Source: Candidatus Allocopromorpha excrementigallinarum (GTDB lineage: Bacteria; Bacillota; Clostridia; Peptostreptococcales; Anaerovoracaceae). Taken from it: a stretch of 45,404 nucleotides of DNA. Below, piece by piece: positions 17,836 through 27,070 of this stretch. The notes under the pieces were generated by a model. It did not search any database. It was given only the letters and a program-made list of their open reading frames with translations, and was not told the DNA's origin. Position numbers and translations under genes: made by a program. Within the stretch, counting starts at the first letter, position 1, and each line of letters starts with the position of its first letter. The DNA is taken from contig DVMP01000048.1 of assembly GCA_018714925.1 (NCBI GenBank), forward strand, positions 1-45,404, given 5' to 3'.

Positions 17836-18815
17836 TTGAGCCTTATGGATATTTCTCCGGTGGTAAGAACCTCCTGGCTGCCGTTGGAATAAAGAACAAC
17901 AAGGCCGCCGTCGTCGGTTATGTCGAGAACCCTGGCAGGTACGCCTTTTGATTCCTTTTGGGGATCCACCTTATATGCTCCCCTGTATACGTTTACCGTT
18001 TTTCCCAGAACAAGGCATTTTTCTCTGTAGGCTTTCATAAAGGCCCTGTTATCCAGGTCCTCGGTAAAATCGAGAAGCTTGCTTATTACAGAGGCGGCAA
18101 GGGCTGATTTTGAATAGCTTCCCGTAACGGCGCCCACTGTATCAAGAAGCTCCTCCGGAAAATCCTTTACAGTGGTGTTTATGCCTATTCCCGTAATCAG
18201 GCTGTCCACACTGCCTGTTTCAAAGTCGGTAATGCCTTCGGTGAGTATGCCGCATACCTTTTTGCCGTCAACGTATATATCGTTGACCCATTTTATCAGG
18301 GCCTCCTTGCCGCACACCTCCTCTATGGATTCAGCTACTGCCACAGCGGCGGCCAGAGTGGCCGGAAGAGATTTGCTTATATCAAGAGCGGGCCTGAGTA
18401 TTACGGATATGTATATGCCCTCGTCCGGGGAAAAGAAGCTGCGCCCGAGGCGACCTCTGCCCTTTGTCTGGCGGCGGGCCATTACCACTGTTCCGTGGGC
18501 TCCTCCCTCAAGGGCCGTCTGCTTGGCTTCAAGGTTGGTGGATTCAAGAGAATCGTATATATATATGTCGTTTCCCTTGTATGGGGCGGGAAGATAAGTC
18601 CTCAGGCTTTCCTCCGTTATGAGCCAGCTGCTCTGCATGAGCATATATCCTCTGTTGGTGGAGGACTCTATGGGATACCCCTCCTCCCTCAGAAGCTTAA
18701 TGGCCTTCCATACGGCGGTTCTCGAAACCCCCAGAGAATCGGAGAGAGCCTCTCCGGAAATAAAGCCTCCCTTTCCGGCCTCAAGAGCCTTCAGTACAGA
18801 ATCCTTTACAGACAT
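17832..18815 (-). CDS. birA: Biotin--[acetyl-CoA carboxylase] ligase / biotin operon repressor BirA
   Basis: N-terminal HTH (GEALSDSLGVSRTAVWKAIKLLREEGYPIES); RRQTKGRGRLGRSF; KWVNDIYVDGKKVCGILTE. Confidence 0.95.
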   Translation of the reverse strand: MSVKDSVLKALEAGKGGFISGEALSDSLGVSRTAVWKAIKLLREEGYPIESSTNRGYMLMQSSWLITEESLRTYLPAPYKGNDIYIYDSLESTNLEAKQTALEGGAHGTVVMARRQTKGRGRLGRSFFSPDEGIYISVILRPALDISKSLPATLAAAVAVAESIEEVCGKEALIKWVNDIYVDGKKVCGILTEGITDFETGSVDSLITGIGINTTVKDFPEELLDTVGAVTGSYSKSALAASVISKLLDFTEDLDNRAFMKAYREKCLVLGKTVNVYRGAYKVDPQKESKGVPARVLDITDDGGLVVLYSNGSQEVLTTGEISIRLK

Positions 18816-18864
18816 GCGAACCTCCTTGAAATTTCCGTAAAGCGCAGAGAAGATTTTTCTTAAG

Positions 18865-18899
18865 GAGAATTGTAAACCAAACATCGGCAATTGTCAACC
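18865..18899 (-). promoter_or_regulatory. birA promoter with embedded BirA-box-like half sites
   Basis: Minus strand GGTTGACAATTGCCGATGTTTGGTTTACAAT: TTGACA-N17-TACAAT; repeated GGTTNACAA with 21-bp period. Confidence 0.7.
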
Positions 18900-19006
18900 A
18901 AAAAGAGAAAAAGCCATTTTCCCAAAGACACATGTAATAAGCGGCGGGCATATTATGTAGTTAAGATGTATAGCATATAAAATTGAGATTTTAAGGGAGG
19001 CAATTT

Positions 19007-19912
19007 ATGATAAAAGGATCCATAGTAGCGCTGATAACACCCTTTGATGAAGAGGGAAGAGTTAATTACAGACGCCTCGAAGAGCTTATAAGATGGCATG
19101 AGTCGCAGGGAACCGACGGCATTCTCATTCTCGGCACAACGGGAGAAACTCCCTCCCTTACAGAGGAGGAGCAGGATAAAATTGTTGAAACAGCCGTAAA
19201 AACAGCGGGAGGAAGGATACCGGTAATAGCTAACAGCGGCACCAACAACACGGAGAGATCCCTGGAAAAAAGTCTGAAATACGAAGGCATGGGAGTTGAC
19301 GGCCTTCTGGTAATAACTCCTTATTACAACAAGCCTAATTCCTCCGGAATGGAGGAGCATTTTCTTAAAATAGCCGACAGAGTAAAGACTCCCGTTTATA
19401 TCTACAATGTGCCGGCCAGAACGGGAATATGCATAGAGGCTGAAACTGTAAAGGAGCTGTCAAAGCATGAGAATATAGCGGGAATAAAGGAGGCCAGCGG
19501 GGACATGTCATACGCGGCCAGGATCTCGGCCCTGGCGGGAGAGAATTTCAGTATATATTCGGGAAACGACGATATAACCGTGGCGCTTATGTCCATGGGA
19601 GCCTCGGGAGCGATTTCCGTATGGGCCAATCTCATGCCGGGAAAGGTTCATGAAATGACGGCGGCCTATCTTGAGGGCAGGACAGAGGAGGCCAGAAAAA
19701 TTCAGCTCAGATATCTGAATCTCATAAACGCTCTCTTCTGCGAGACGAATCCCGTACCCATAAAGGAAATCATGAATATGGCGGGTATGGAGGTGGGAAA
19801 CTGCCGTCTGCCTCTGGGAGCAATAAGCGGAGCCAGCAGGAGAGTTCTGGAGACTCTGGTAAGGGAAGGGAGGCCGGAGACTGATAATTCACCGAAAACA
19901 CACAGAGGATAG
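19007..19912 (+). CDS. dapA: 4-hydroxy-tetrahydrodipicolinate synthase
   Basis: MIKGSIVALITPFDEEGRVN...GTTGETPSL...YNVPARTG...GIKEASGD. Confidence 0.95.
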   Translation: MIKGSIVALITPFDEEGRVNYRRLEELIRWHESQGTDGILILGTTGETPSLTEEEQDKIVETAVKTAGGRIPVIANSGTNNTERSLEKSLKYEGMGVDGLLVITPYYNKPNSSGMEEHFLKIADRVKTPVYIYNVPARTGICIEAETVKELSKHENIAGIKEASGDMSYAARISALAGENFSIYSGNDDITVALMSMGASGAISVWANLMPGKVHEMTAAYLEGRTEEARKIQLRYLNLINALFCETNPVPIKEIMNMAGMEVGNCRLPLGAISGASRRVLETLVREGRPETDNSPKTHRG

Positions 19913-19914
19913 CC

Positions 19915-19944
19915 TTGACTGACTCCTCAAAGCGCGAGTATAAT
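19915..19944 (+). promoter_or_regulatory. Sigma-A promoter for ABC exporter leader
   Basis: TTGACT-N18-TATAAT immediately after dapA stop. Confidence 0.6.
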
Positions 19945-19988
19945 GAACGGCGGAAACGGCTGCCCGCGCGGCTGCTTGTGAAATTTTC

Positions 19989-20036
19989 AAAAAAAGCCCG
20001 TCTTTTGCCCTGCGGCAGCAGCAAAAGGCGGGCTTT
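19989..20036 (-). terminator. Strong 16-bp stem whose U-tract is on the minus strand
   Basis: AAAGCCCGTCTTTTGC (19993-20008) / GCAAAAGGCGGGCTTT (20021-20036), A7 on the left = T7 on minus strand. Confidence 0.7.
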
Positions 20037-20098
20037 AAGGCTCTCCCTGAAATGGATTTTCGGTACATGAAAGGGAGAATAAAGGGAGGAAAGACGAC

Positions 20099-21838
20099 GT
20101 GAAGTATGTTCTGAGATATTACAGACCCTACTGCCCATATATAATCCTTATACTGCTCCTTCTTTTCGGACAGGCCATGTGCGAGCTGGCCCTGCCGGGA
20201 TATATGTCGGACATAATAAACAACGGCATAGTGGCGACAGATATGGAATATATAAAGCGCACGGGGATTATAATGGCAGGGGTATCCGCCGCGGCGGTGG
20301 TCTGTTCAGCGGGAGGCAGCTTTTTCGCGGCCAGAGTGTCGGCAAAATCCTCCAGGGATGTGAGAAAGGCGCTCTTTGAAAAGGTTACGTCCTTTTCGGC
20401 GGCTGAGCTTGAGGAATTTTCCACGGCGTCCCTTATAACCAGATCCACAAACGACGTGCAGATGGTACAGCAGGCAACGGTAATGATACTGCGGCTGGCC
20501 TGCTTCGCGCCCATAATGGGAATAGGAGCAGTCATAAGAGCTCTGGAAACGAGCCTTTCTCTTTCCTGGACCATAGGACTGGCGCTTCTTGTGATTCTGT
20601 GTATAATGGCCGTATCATTTTTTCTCATTCTGCCTAAATTCCAGGTGCTTCAGAAAAAGCTGGACAGGCTTAATCTCATAATGAAGGAAAGGCTTACGGG
20701 AATACTTGTCATCAGAGCCTTTACCACAGAAAAGGAGGAGGAAAGGAATTTTGACACAGCCAACAGGGAGCTGACCAAAATAAATATGTTTGTTAACAGA
20801 GCAATGTCCTTTATGATGCCTGCCCTCATGTTTGTAATGAACGCTGTAAGCGTTCTTATAATATGGGCCGGGGCTCACCTTATAGAGAGCCGGGAGCTTA
20901 TGATAGGAGATATGCTGGCATATCTTCAGTACGCCATGCATGTAATAATGTCCTTCCTTTTTATAACCATGATATTTATAATGATCCCGAGAGCGGCTGT
21001 ATCCGCCCAGAGAATAGGCCGGGTGCTTCAGGTGGAGTCTTCGGTCAATGATCCGGAAAATCCCGTAAATCCCGGGGAGCCCGAAGGGCTGGTGGAGTTT
21101 GAGAAGGTTTCCTTCGCCTATCCCGACGCTCAGGAAAAGACTATCGACGGAGTAAGCTTTACGGCGGAGCCGGGGAAAACCACGGCCGTTATAGGAGGAA
21201 CAGGCGCGGGAAAATCCACACTCATCGGCCTCATACCGAGATTTTACGATGTTACAGAGGGCCGGATACTCATAGACGGCAGGGATATCAGAGAAATTTC
21301 CCAGCACCGGCTCAGAGAGATGATCGGCTACATCCCTCAGAAGGGAATGCTGTTTTCCGGAACCATAGGCTCCAACCTGCGATACGGAAAGGAAGACGCC
21401 ACGGATGAAGAGCTCAGGGAAGCGGCGGAAACAGCTCAGGCCATGGAATTTATAGAGGAAAAGGAACACGGCTTTGAGGAGGAGGTCTCCCAGGGAGGCA
21501 CCAACGTTTCCGGAGGTCAGAAGCAGAGGCTTTCCATAGCGAGGGCTCTTGTTAAAAGACCGAAAATATACATCTTTGACGACAGCTTCTCCGCCCTGGA
21601 TTTTAAAACCGACAAGGCTCTGAGAGAGGCCCTTGGGAAAAAGGTCGGAGACAGCACCATTATAATAGTGGCTCAGAGAATAAACACCATACTGGATGCC
21701 GATCAGATACTTGTTATGGAGGAAGGAAGACTGGTGGGAAAGGGAACCCACATGCAGCTTATGGAAGACTGTTCCGTCTACAGAGAGATAGCGCTTTCAC
21801 AGCTCAGTGAGGAAGAACTGGAAAGGGGGCGAAGCTGA
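20099..21838 (+). CDS. ABC exporter, fused TMD-NBD subunit 1 (GTG start)
   Basis: GGTGAGKST Walker A, NVSGGQKQRLSIARAL signature, IYIFDDSFSALD Walker B (non-canonical D). Confidence 0.95.
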   Translation: MKYVLRYYRPYCPYIILILLLLFGQAMCELALPGYMSDIINNGIVATDMEYIKRTGIIMAGVSAAAVVCSAGGSFFAARVSAKSSRDVRKALFEKVTSFSAAELEEFSTASLITRSTNDVQMVQQATVMILRLACFAPIMGIGAVIRALETSLSLSWTIGLALLVILCIMAVSFFLILPKFQVLQKKLDRLNLIMKERLTGILVIRAFTTEKEEERNFDTANRELTKINMFVNRAMSFMMPALMFVMNAVSVLIIWAGAHLIESRELMIGDMLAYLQYAMHVIMSFLFITMIFIMIPRAAVSAQRIGRVLQVESSVNDPENPVNPGEPEGLVEFEKVSFAYPDAQEKTIDGVSFTAEPGKTTAVIGGTGAGKSTLIGLIPRFYDVTEGRILIDGRDIREISQHRLREMIGYIPQKGMLFSGTIGSNLRYGKEDATDEELREAAETAQAMEFIEEKEHGFEEEVSQGGTNVSGGQKQRLSIARALVKRPKIYIFDDSFSALDFKTDKALREALGKKVGDSTIIIVAQRINTILDADQILVMEEGRLVGKGTHMQLMEDCSVYREIALSQLSEEELERGRS

Positions 21839-23682
21839 TGTCAGAAGAAAAAAACGCCTTCCGCCGCCGCGGCGGTAAGCGAGGCCACGGAGGACCGGGA
21901 GCCGGCATGATGCCCGGAGAGAAGGCAAAGGATTTCAAGGGAACAATGAAAACCCTGGCCGGATATCTTAAGCCCTATAAATTCAGACTGGCGGCAGTAT
22001 TTGTCTTTGCCGTTGCCAGCACTGTTTTCACCATAATATCCCCCGCGGTTCTGGGAGAGGCCACCGACAAGGTGGTTGAAGGCCTAATGGGAGGGAGTAT
22101 GGATTTCCGGGGACTGGGAATCATTCTCCTTGTCCTTCTGGGAATGTACGGCCTCAGCCTCTTTTTCGGAGTGGCCCAGGGGTGGATAATGGCCGATGTG
22201 TCTCAGAAGATAATATATACTCTCAGGGACAGGATGTCCGTAAAAACAGACAGGCTGCCTCTTAAATACTTTGACAGCAAGACTCACGGCGAAATCCAGA
22301 GCAGGATGATAAACGACATAGAGACTGTAAATCAGACTCTTTCAGTGAGTCTTACTCAGATAATAACAAGCATTGTAACCATTGTCGGAATACTTGTTAT
22401 GATGGTGAGAATCAGTCTGATAATGACATTGATAGCGGTTCTCGTGCTGCCTGTGTCCATGGGGCTCATAAGGCTCATCGTGTCAAAATCCCAGAAGCAC
22501 TTTAAAAATCAGCAGAAGTACCTGGGATATGTCAACGGACACGTAGAGGAAATGTATACAGGTCACGATATAATAAAGGCCTTTAACAGAGAAGAGGAAT
22601 CGGAAAAAACCTTTGAGGAGTACAACGACAGACTGTGTGAGTCAGCCTGGAAATCTCAGTTTATTTCGGGAGTCATGATGCCCCTTACCGGCTTTATAGG
22701 CAATCTGGCCTATGTGGCGGTATGTCTTCTCGGAGGATATCTGGCCATAAACGGAAAAATTTCCATAGGAAATATCCAGGCCTTCATACAGTATGTGAGA
22801 AGCTTTAACCAGCCCATTTCTCAGGTGGCCAACGTGGCCAGCCAGCTTCAGTCAACGGCGGCCGCGGCGGAAAGAGTATTTGAGTTCATAGAGGAAGAGG
22901 AGGAAGAGGACCTTGACAGGGAGCCTGAAACGGTTCTCGATCCGCGAAGGGTAAAGGGAGAGGTATCCTTTGAGCATGTAAGGTTCGGATACAATGAAGA
23001 GGAGAATGTAATAAAGGACTTTTCCTTTACAGCTCATTGCGGGCAGAAAATCGCCATAGTAGGGCCTACGGGAGCCGGAAAGACCACCATGGTAAAGCTT
23101 CTGATGAGATTTTACGAGCTTAAGGGAGGAAGAATTACCATAGACGGTCATAATATAAAGGAGCTTTCCAGAGAAAATCTGAGAAGCCTTTTCAGCATGG
23201 TTCTTCAGGACACCTGGCTCAATAACGGCACCATAAGAGAAAATATAAGGTATGGCAGAAAGAACGCCTCTGACGAGGAGGTGGAAAAGGCCGCCGCTGC
23301 CGCCCATATAGACCACTTTATAAAAACTCAGCCAAAGGGCTATGATATGGAAATCAACGAAGAGGCTACCAACATATCCCAGGGACAGAAGCAGCTGCTC
23401 ACCATAGCCAGGGCGTTTCTTGCCGACGCTCCCATTCTCATTCTCGACGAGGCCACAAGCTCTGTGGATACAAGGACGGAGCAGCAGATACAGCAGGCGA
23501 TGACGGCTCTCATGAAGGGAAGAACCAGCTTTATAATCGCTCATCGCCTTTCTACAATTAAAAACGCGGATCATATACTGGTGATGAATCACGGCGACAT
23601 AATAGAGCAGGGAGATCATGAAAGCCTTCTGGCACAAAATGGTTTTTATACCAGTCTTTACAACAGCCAGTTTGCCAAATAA
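21838..23682 (+). CDS. ABC exporter, fused TMD-NBD subunit 2
   Basis: GPTGAGKTT Walker A, NISQGQKQLLTIARA, ILILDEATSSVDTRTE canonical Walker B. Confidence 0.95.
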   Translation: MSEEKNAFRRRGGKRGHGGPGAGMMPGEKAKDFKGTMKTLAGYLKPYKFRLAAVFVFAVASTVFTIISPAVLGEATDKVVEGLMGGSMDFRGLGIILLVLLGMYGLSLFFGVAQGWIMADVSQKIIYTLRDRMSVKTDRLPLKYFDSKTHGEIQSRMINDIETVNQTLSVSLTQIITSIVTIVGILVMMVRISLIMTLIAVLVLPVSMGLIRLIVSKSQKHFKNQQKYLGYVNGHVEEMYTGHDIIKAFNREEESEKTFEEYNDRLCESAWKSQFISGVMMPLTGFIGNLAYVAVCLLGGYLAINGKISIGNIQAFIQYVRSFNQPISQVANVASQLQSTAAAAERVFEFIEEEEEEDLDREPETVLDPRRVKGEVSFEHVRFGYNEEENVIKDFSFTAHCGQKIAIVGPTGAGKTTMVKLLMRFYELKGGRITIDGHNIKELSRENLRSLFSMVLQDTWLNNGTIRENIRYGRKNASDEEVEKAAAAAHIDHFIKTQPKGYDMEINEEATNISQGQKQLLTIARAFLADAPILILDEATSSVDTRTEQQIQQAMTALMKGRTSFIIAHRLSTIKNADHILVMNHGDIIEQGDHESLLAQNGFYTSLYNSQFAK

Positions 23683-23752
23683 AAGATAATGCTGTCACAC
23701 AGCCTTCACTGAAAAATGTTATAAGAGTTATTACAGAAAAAACAGGAAGGAG

Positions 23753-23777
23753 TCGGCACGATCAAAAGTCGTGCCGA
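23753..23777 (+). promoter_or_regulatory. Perfect hairpin between SD and start codon
   Basis: TCGGCACGA-TCAAAAG-TCGTGCCGA between GGAAGGAG (23745-23752) and ATG 23785. Confidence 0.75.
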
Positions 23778-23784
23778 AAATCAC

Positions 23785-24387
23785 ATGAACGAGACTATGG
23801 CAAAAAAACGAAAGCTGAAAATTATGCTTATGGCGGCAGGGATAATAATTGTCCTGCTGGCAGGCGGTCTGATGGCCATGACCTTTCTCAGCGACAGGGA
23901 AGCGTCGGCAACCAGCAATGAGGATGCCCTTGACGTGAAAGCCATGGAAATCGAGACTTCCGGTGACAGAGCTGAAGAGCTCTTCAGCAAAAAGGTGGAG
24001 GACACCAACGACACCGCGGCGGTGGCGGAGCTTCTGGAAACCATGGGAATGGGGGAGGCTGCCGGAGAGTACACTGTGAGAATAGCCGCTGAAGGAGAGG
24101 AGCAGGTAATGAACCTGACTGTTGCGGGCCCCGTTCAGAGCGCTGACAGAGAGGTGTTCGACGCCAACATGCAGATAATGGCGGAGCAGCTGCTGGCCCT
24201 GACCTCCGGAGTGACAAAGGTACAGTGGAGCTATCCTGTTCTCACGGCCGACGCCAGAGAGGAAACGGTAACGGTATCCCTTGACCAGGCGGGCGCCGGC
24301 GAGGAGCTGGGCAGAAAGGTGAAAAACCTGGGAGAATCAGCCGAAAAGGTTAGAACCCTTCTGAGGATTCAGGCGGGAGAAAGCTAG
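23785..24387 (+). CDS. Membrane-anchored extracytoplasmic protein of unknown function
   Basis: 200 aa; one N-terminal TM (IMLMAAGIIIVLLAGGLMAMTFL), hydrophilic remainder. Confidence 0.75.
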   Translation: MNETMAKKRKLKIMLMAAGIIIVLLAGGLMAMTFLSDREASATSNEDALDVKAMEIETSGDRAEELFSKKVEDTNDTAAVAELLETMGMGEAAGEYTVRIAAEGEEQVMNLTVAGPVQSADREVFDANMQIMAEQLLALTSGVTKVQWSYPVLTADAREETVTVSLDQAGAGEELGRKVKNLGESAEKVRTLLRIQAGES

Positions 24388-24441
24388 AGGAAGACAGGGC
24401 GGCTGTCGATAAATTTTACTCAATTTCTTCCGGGGCCGGTA

Positions 24442-24470
24442 TTGACAGAAAAATTGGCGAATAGTAAAAT
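24442..24470 (+). promoter_or_regulatory. Sigma-A promoter of DUF3793 gene
   Basis: TTGACA-N17-TAAAAT. Confidence 0.85.
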
Positions 24471-24472
24471 AT

Positions 24473-24496
24473 ACATGCGGTTAGTTAACGCTAACC
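24473..24496. promoter_or_regulatory. Palindromic operator/hairpin GCGGTTAG-N6-CTAACCGC
   Basis: Perfect 12-bp inverted repeat CATGCGGTTAG..CTAACCGCATG just downstream of -10; shares architecture with feoA promoter. Confidence 0.75.
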
Positions 24497-24547
24497 GCAT
24501 GTTTTTTCGTTTATTTGTCCTCGGATGAGAGTAAAAGGAGAGAAAAC

Positions 24548-25123
24548 ATGTCCGATAATATGCTGGTGGCTCACTGCGCCCCGACGCTGGCGGGTATGAA
24601 AACAGGAAGCCTGTTCGCGTGTATGTGCGGCTGCGCCGGAGAGCTGAAGCAGGAGACTGAGCAGTGGAACGCCATGCTCAACCCAAGAGGGGTATTTATC
24701 TTTGTACTGAGAATAAGCTGCGGAAGGGCTTTAATATACGTTTACAGAAAGGAGCGGCTTGAAAAGGAGCTGGAGGATGAAAAAAGAAGAGAGTTTCTCA
24801 CAAAGCTGGGATATGACTGCGGAGACGTGTCTCGTATGCTCAGGAGACTTTCGGAGAGGATATCGGGAGAAGAGGAATTTCCTCATGAAATAGGGCTGTT
24901 TCTGGGATACCCCTTTGCCGATGTAAAGGGGTTTATAGAAAACAAGGGAAAAAACTGCAAATGCGCGGGTCACTGGAAGGTATACACAGACGAAGAGGAG
25001 GCGAAAATACTTTTTACAAAGTACAGAAAATGTACTGATATATACTGCAGGCTGCTGAAAGAGGGCTCCCACATACTGAGGCTTACGGTAGCGGGAAGGT
25101 GTCTGAGAGAGACCGGCCTTTAG
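24548..25123 (+). CDS. DUF3793 family protein
   Basis: AHCAPTLAGMKTGSLFAC...LGYPFADVKGFIENKGKNCKCAGHWKVYTDEEEAKILFTKYRKCTDIY. Confidence 0.85.
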   Translation: MSDNMLVAHCAPTLAGMKTGSLFACMCGCAGELKQETEQWNAMLNPRGVFIFVLRISCGRALIYVYRKERLEKELEDEKRREFLTKLGYDCGDVSRMLRRLSERISGEEEFPHEIGLFLGYPFADVKGFIENKGKNCKCAGHWKVYTDEEEAKILFTKYRKCTDIYCRLLKEGSHILRLTVAGRCLRETGL

Positions 25124-25148
25124 GGTCTTTAAGGAGCGGCCCGGCTCT

Positions 25149-25466
25149 TCAGTCCTCAGATGACTCTGCTCCGTATCTTTTAAGCATGTTCAGTCCGGAG
25201 GATATAAGCTCGCGCTTCTTTTCGGCGCTGAGCTTTTTTATTGCGGCCTCTCTTTTGACGGCGGAGCTTTTGTCATCAAAATACTCCGCGTAGACGGGAG
25301 CTACAGGAAGTCTTGATCTTGTGTATTTGGCGCCTTTCCCGCTGCTGTGGGCTCGAACCCGGCTCTCCAGGTCGTTGGTCCAGCCTGTGTAGAGACTGTT
25401 GTCGGCGCACAGAAGCATGTAGACGCAGGGCTTTTTTTCACGGTTCTTGTGTATCTTCTTTTTCAT
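25149..25466 (-). CDS. GIY-YIG nuclease family protein
   Basis: CVYMLLCADNSLYTGWTNDLESRVRAHSSGKGAKYTRSRLPV. Confidence 0.93.
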   Translation of the reverse strand: MKKKIHKNREKKPCVYMLLCADNSLYTGWTNDLESRVRAHSSGKGAKYTRSRLPVAPVYAEYFDDKSSAVKREAAIKKLSAEKKRELISSGLNMLKRYGAESSED

Positions 25467-25620
25467 AAAAAAATTATACGATAAAACCTCACAGGTCACA
25501 ACCTTGAAATAATGGGGACTGAAAGGAGACAATGTTGTTATTTTTTTCTCAAAGTATGTCAACTTTGCTGACTAAAGGCTTCTTTTCTGATATAATCAGA
25601 TACGAATGGGGAATTTACTT

Positions 25621-26574
25621 ATGATAGACAGCTTTGGAAGAAATATAAAATACATGAGGATCTCGGTGACGGAGCTGTGCAATCTCCGCTGCCGTTACTG
25701 TATGCCTGAAGAAGGAGTAAAGAAAAGAGCTCACGAGGATATGATGACTGCGGAGGAAACGCTGGATGCCGTAAGAGCGGCGGCCTCTCTGGGAATAGAG
25801 AAAATCAGAATTACGGGAGGAGAGCCGCTGGTTAAAAGGGGAATAATATCCCTGTGCCGCAATATATCGGAAATCCCGGGGGTGAGGGAGCTGTGCATGA
25901 CCACCAACGGGACCCTTCTGGAGGAGTATGCCCCGGGGCTCAGGGAAGCAGGCGTAGACAGGCTCAATATAAGCCTGGATACCCTTGACAGTGAAAAATA
26001 CAGAAGCATAACCAGAAGAGGAGATCTTCGGGAGGCCCTCCGGGGAATAGAAGCGGCCGGGGAGGCCGGATTTGAAAAAATAAAGATAAACACCGTCCTC
26101 ATGGGCGGCTTTAACGATGACGAGATAGAGGATTTTGTAAGGCTTACGGAAAAAAATCCCATTGAGGTAAGGTTCATAGAGCTGATGCCCATAGGAGGAG
26201 GCGTATCCTTTGACAGGGGCAGATTCATAAGCTGCCGTCATGTGCTCTCAAAAGTGCCGGAACTGAAGCCTCTTGAAAGACCCGACGGGGTGGCGGACAT
26301 GTACGCTCTTCCCGGAGGAGCGGGAAAGGTTGGCCTTATAAGATCCATAAGCTGCCACTTCTGCGGCAGATGCGATAAAATAAGGCTTACTGCCGACGGC
26401 ATGATAAAACCGTGTCTTCATTCCTCAAGGGAAATATCCATAAGGGGAAAAAGCCGGGAGGAAATGAAGGAGCTTTTTCAAAAGGCCATAATGGAAAAGC
26501 CGGAGCAGCGTGAAGCCCTCGACGCGGACAACCCAAGCCACGCGGGAAGGGATATGAACGCCATAGGAGGATAA
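25621..26574 (+). CDS. moaA: GTP 3',8-cyclase MoaA (radical SAM)
   Basis: [20 protein letters not shown]-terminal [22 protein letters not shown]. Confidence 0.95.
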   Translation: MIDSFGRNIKYMRISVTELCNLRCRYCMPEEGVKKRAHEDMMTAEETLDAVRAAASLGIEKIRITGGEPLVKRGIISLCRNISEIPGVRELCMTTNGTLLEEYAPGLREAGVDRLNISLDTLDSEKYRSITRRGDLREALRGIEAAGEAGFEKIKINTVLMGGFNDDEIEDFVRLTEKNPIEVRFIELMPIGGGVSFDRGRFISCRHVLSKVPELKPLERPDGVADMYALPGGAGKVGLIRSISCHFCGRCDKIRLTADGMIKPCLHSSREISIRGKSREEMKELFQKAIMEKPEQREALDADNPSHAGRDMNAIGG

Positions 26575-26576
26575 TT

Positions 26577-27053
26577 ATGTCTGATTTCACACATTTTAAT
26601 GGTGAGGGAAGAGCGAGAATGGTCTACGTGGGAGAAAAGGCGGAGACGGAAAGAACCGCCGAGGCCGCCGGCCGCGTCCTCGTCAGCGAGGAGACCTTTG
26701 ATCTTATAGAAAGCGGAGGAATGAAAAAGGGGGACGTTCTTGGAACAGCTCAGATCGCGGGAATAACCGCGGCGAAAAAAACCTGGGACATTATCCCCAT
26801 GTGCCATCCTCTTCTGCTTACGGGAATAGATATAGAGTTTACACTTAACAGGGAAGAGCTTGCTGTTGAAATAAGATCAAGGGTGAGCTGCCGCGGAGTC
26901 ACGGGAGTGGAGATGGAGGCTCTTACAGCTGTATCGGCCGCCGCTCTGACGGTGTACGACATGTGCAAGGCGGTTCAGAAGGATATGGTTATAGACGAGA
27001 TCTGTCTTGTTTCCAAGACGGGAGGCAAGAGCGGAGATTTCGTCAGAGAATAG
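26577..27053 (+). CDS. moaC: Cyclic pyranopterin monophosphate synthase
   Basis: [54 protein letters not shown]. Confidence 0.95.
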   Translation: MSDFTHFNGEGRARMVYVGEKAETERTAEAAGRVLVSEETFDLIESGGMKKGDVLGTAQIAGITAAKKTWDIIPMCHPLLLTGIDIEFTLNREELAVEIRSRVSCRGVTGVEMEALTAVSAAALTVYDMCKAVQKDMVIDEICLVSKTGGKSGDFVRE

Positions 27054-27070
27054 ATGAGACGGAGGTTTTT

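Noticed and set aside
18900-19006. Possible lysine riboswitch upstream of dapA
   Set aside because: Only about 100 nt, without the conserved lysine-aptamer core or terminator
20615-21751. 378-aa minus-strand ORF antisense to the ABC transporter
   Set aside because: Shadow ORF of a clear ABC NBD/TMD gene; composition (S/Y/H/R-rich) and lack of motifs indicate non-coding
22852-23637. 261-aa minus-strand ORF in ABC subunit 2
   Set aside because: Antisense shadow of a conserved ATPase; no recognisable domain
25323-25385. tRNA-like word (gggctcgaacccggc)
   Set aside because: Lies within the GIY-YIG coding sequence; no cloverleaf can be formed around it
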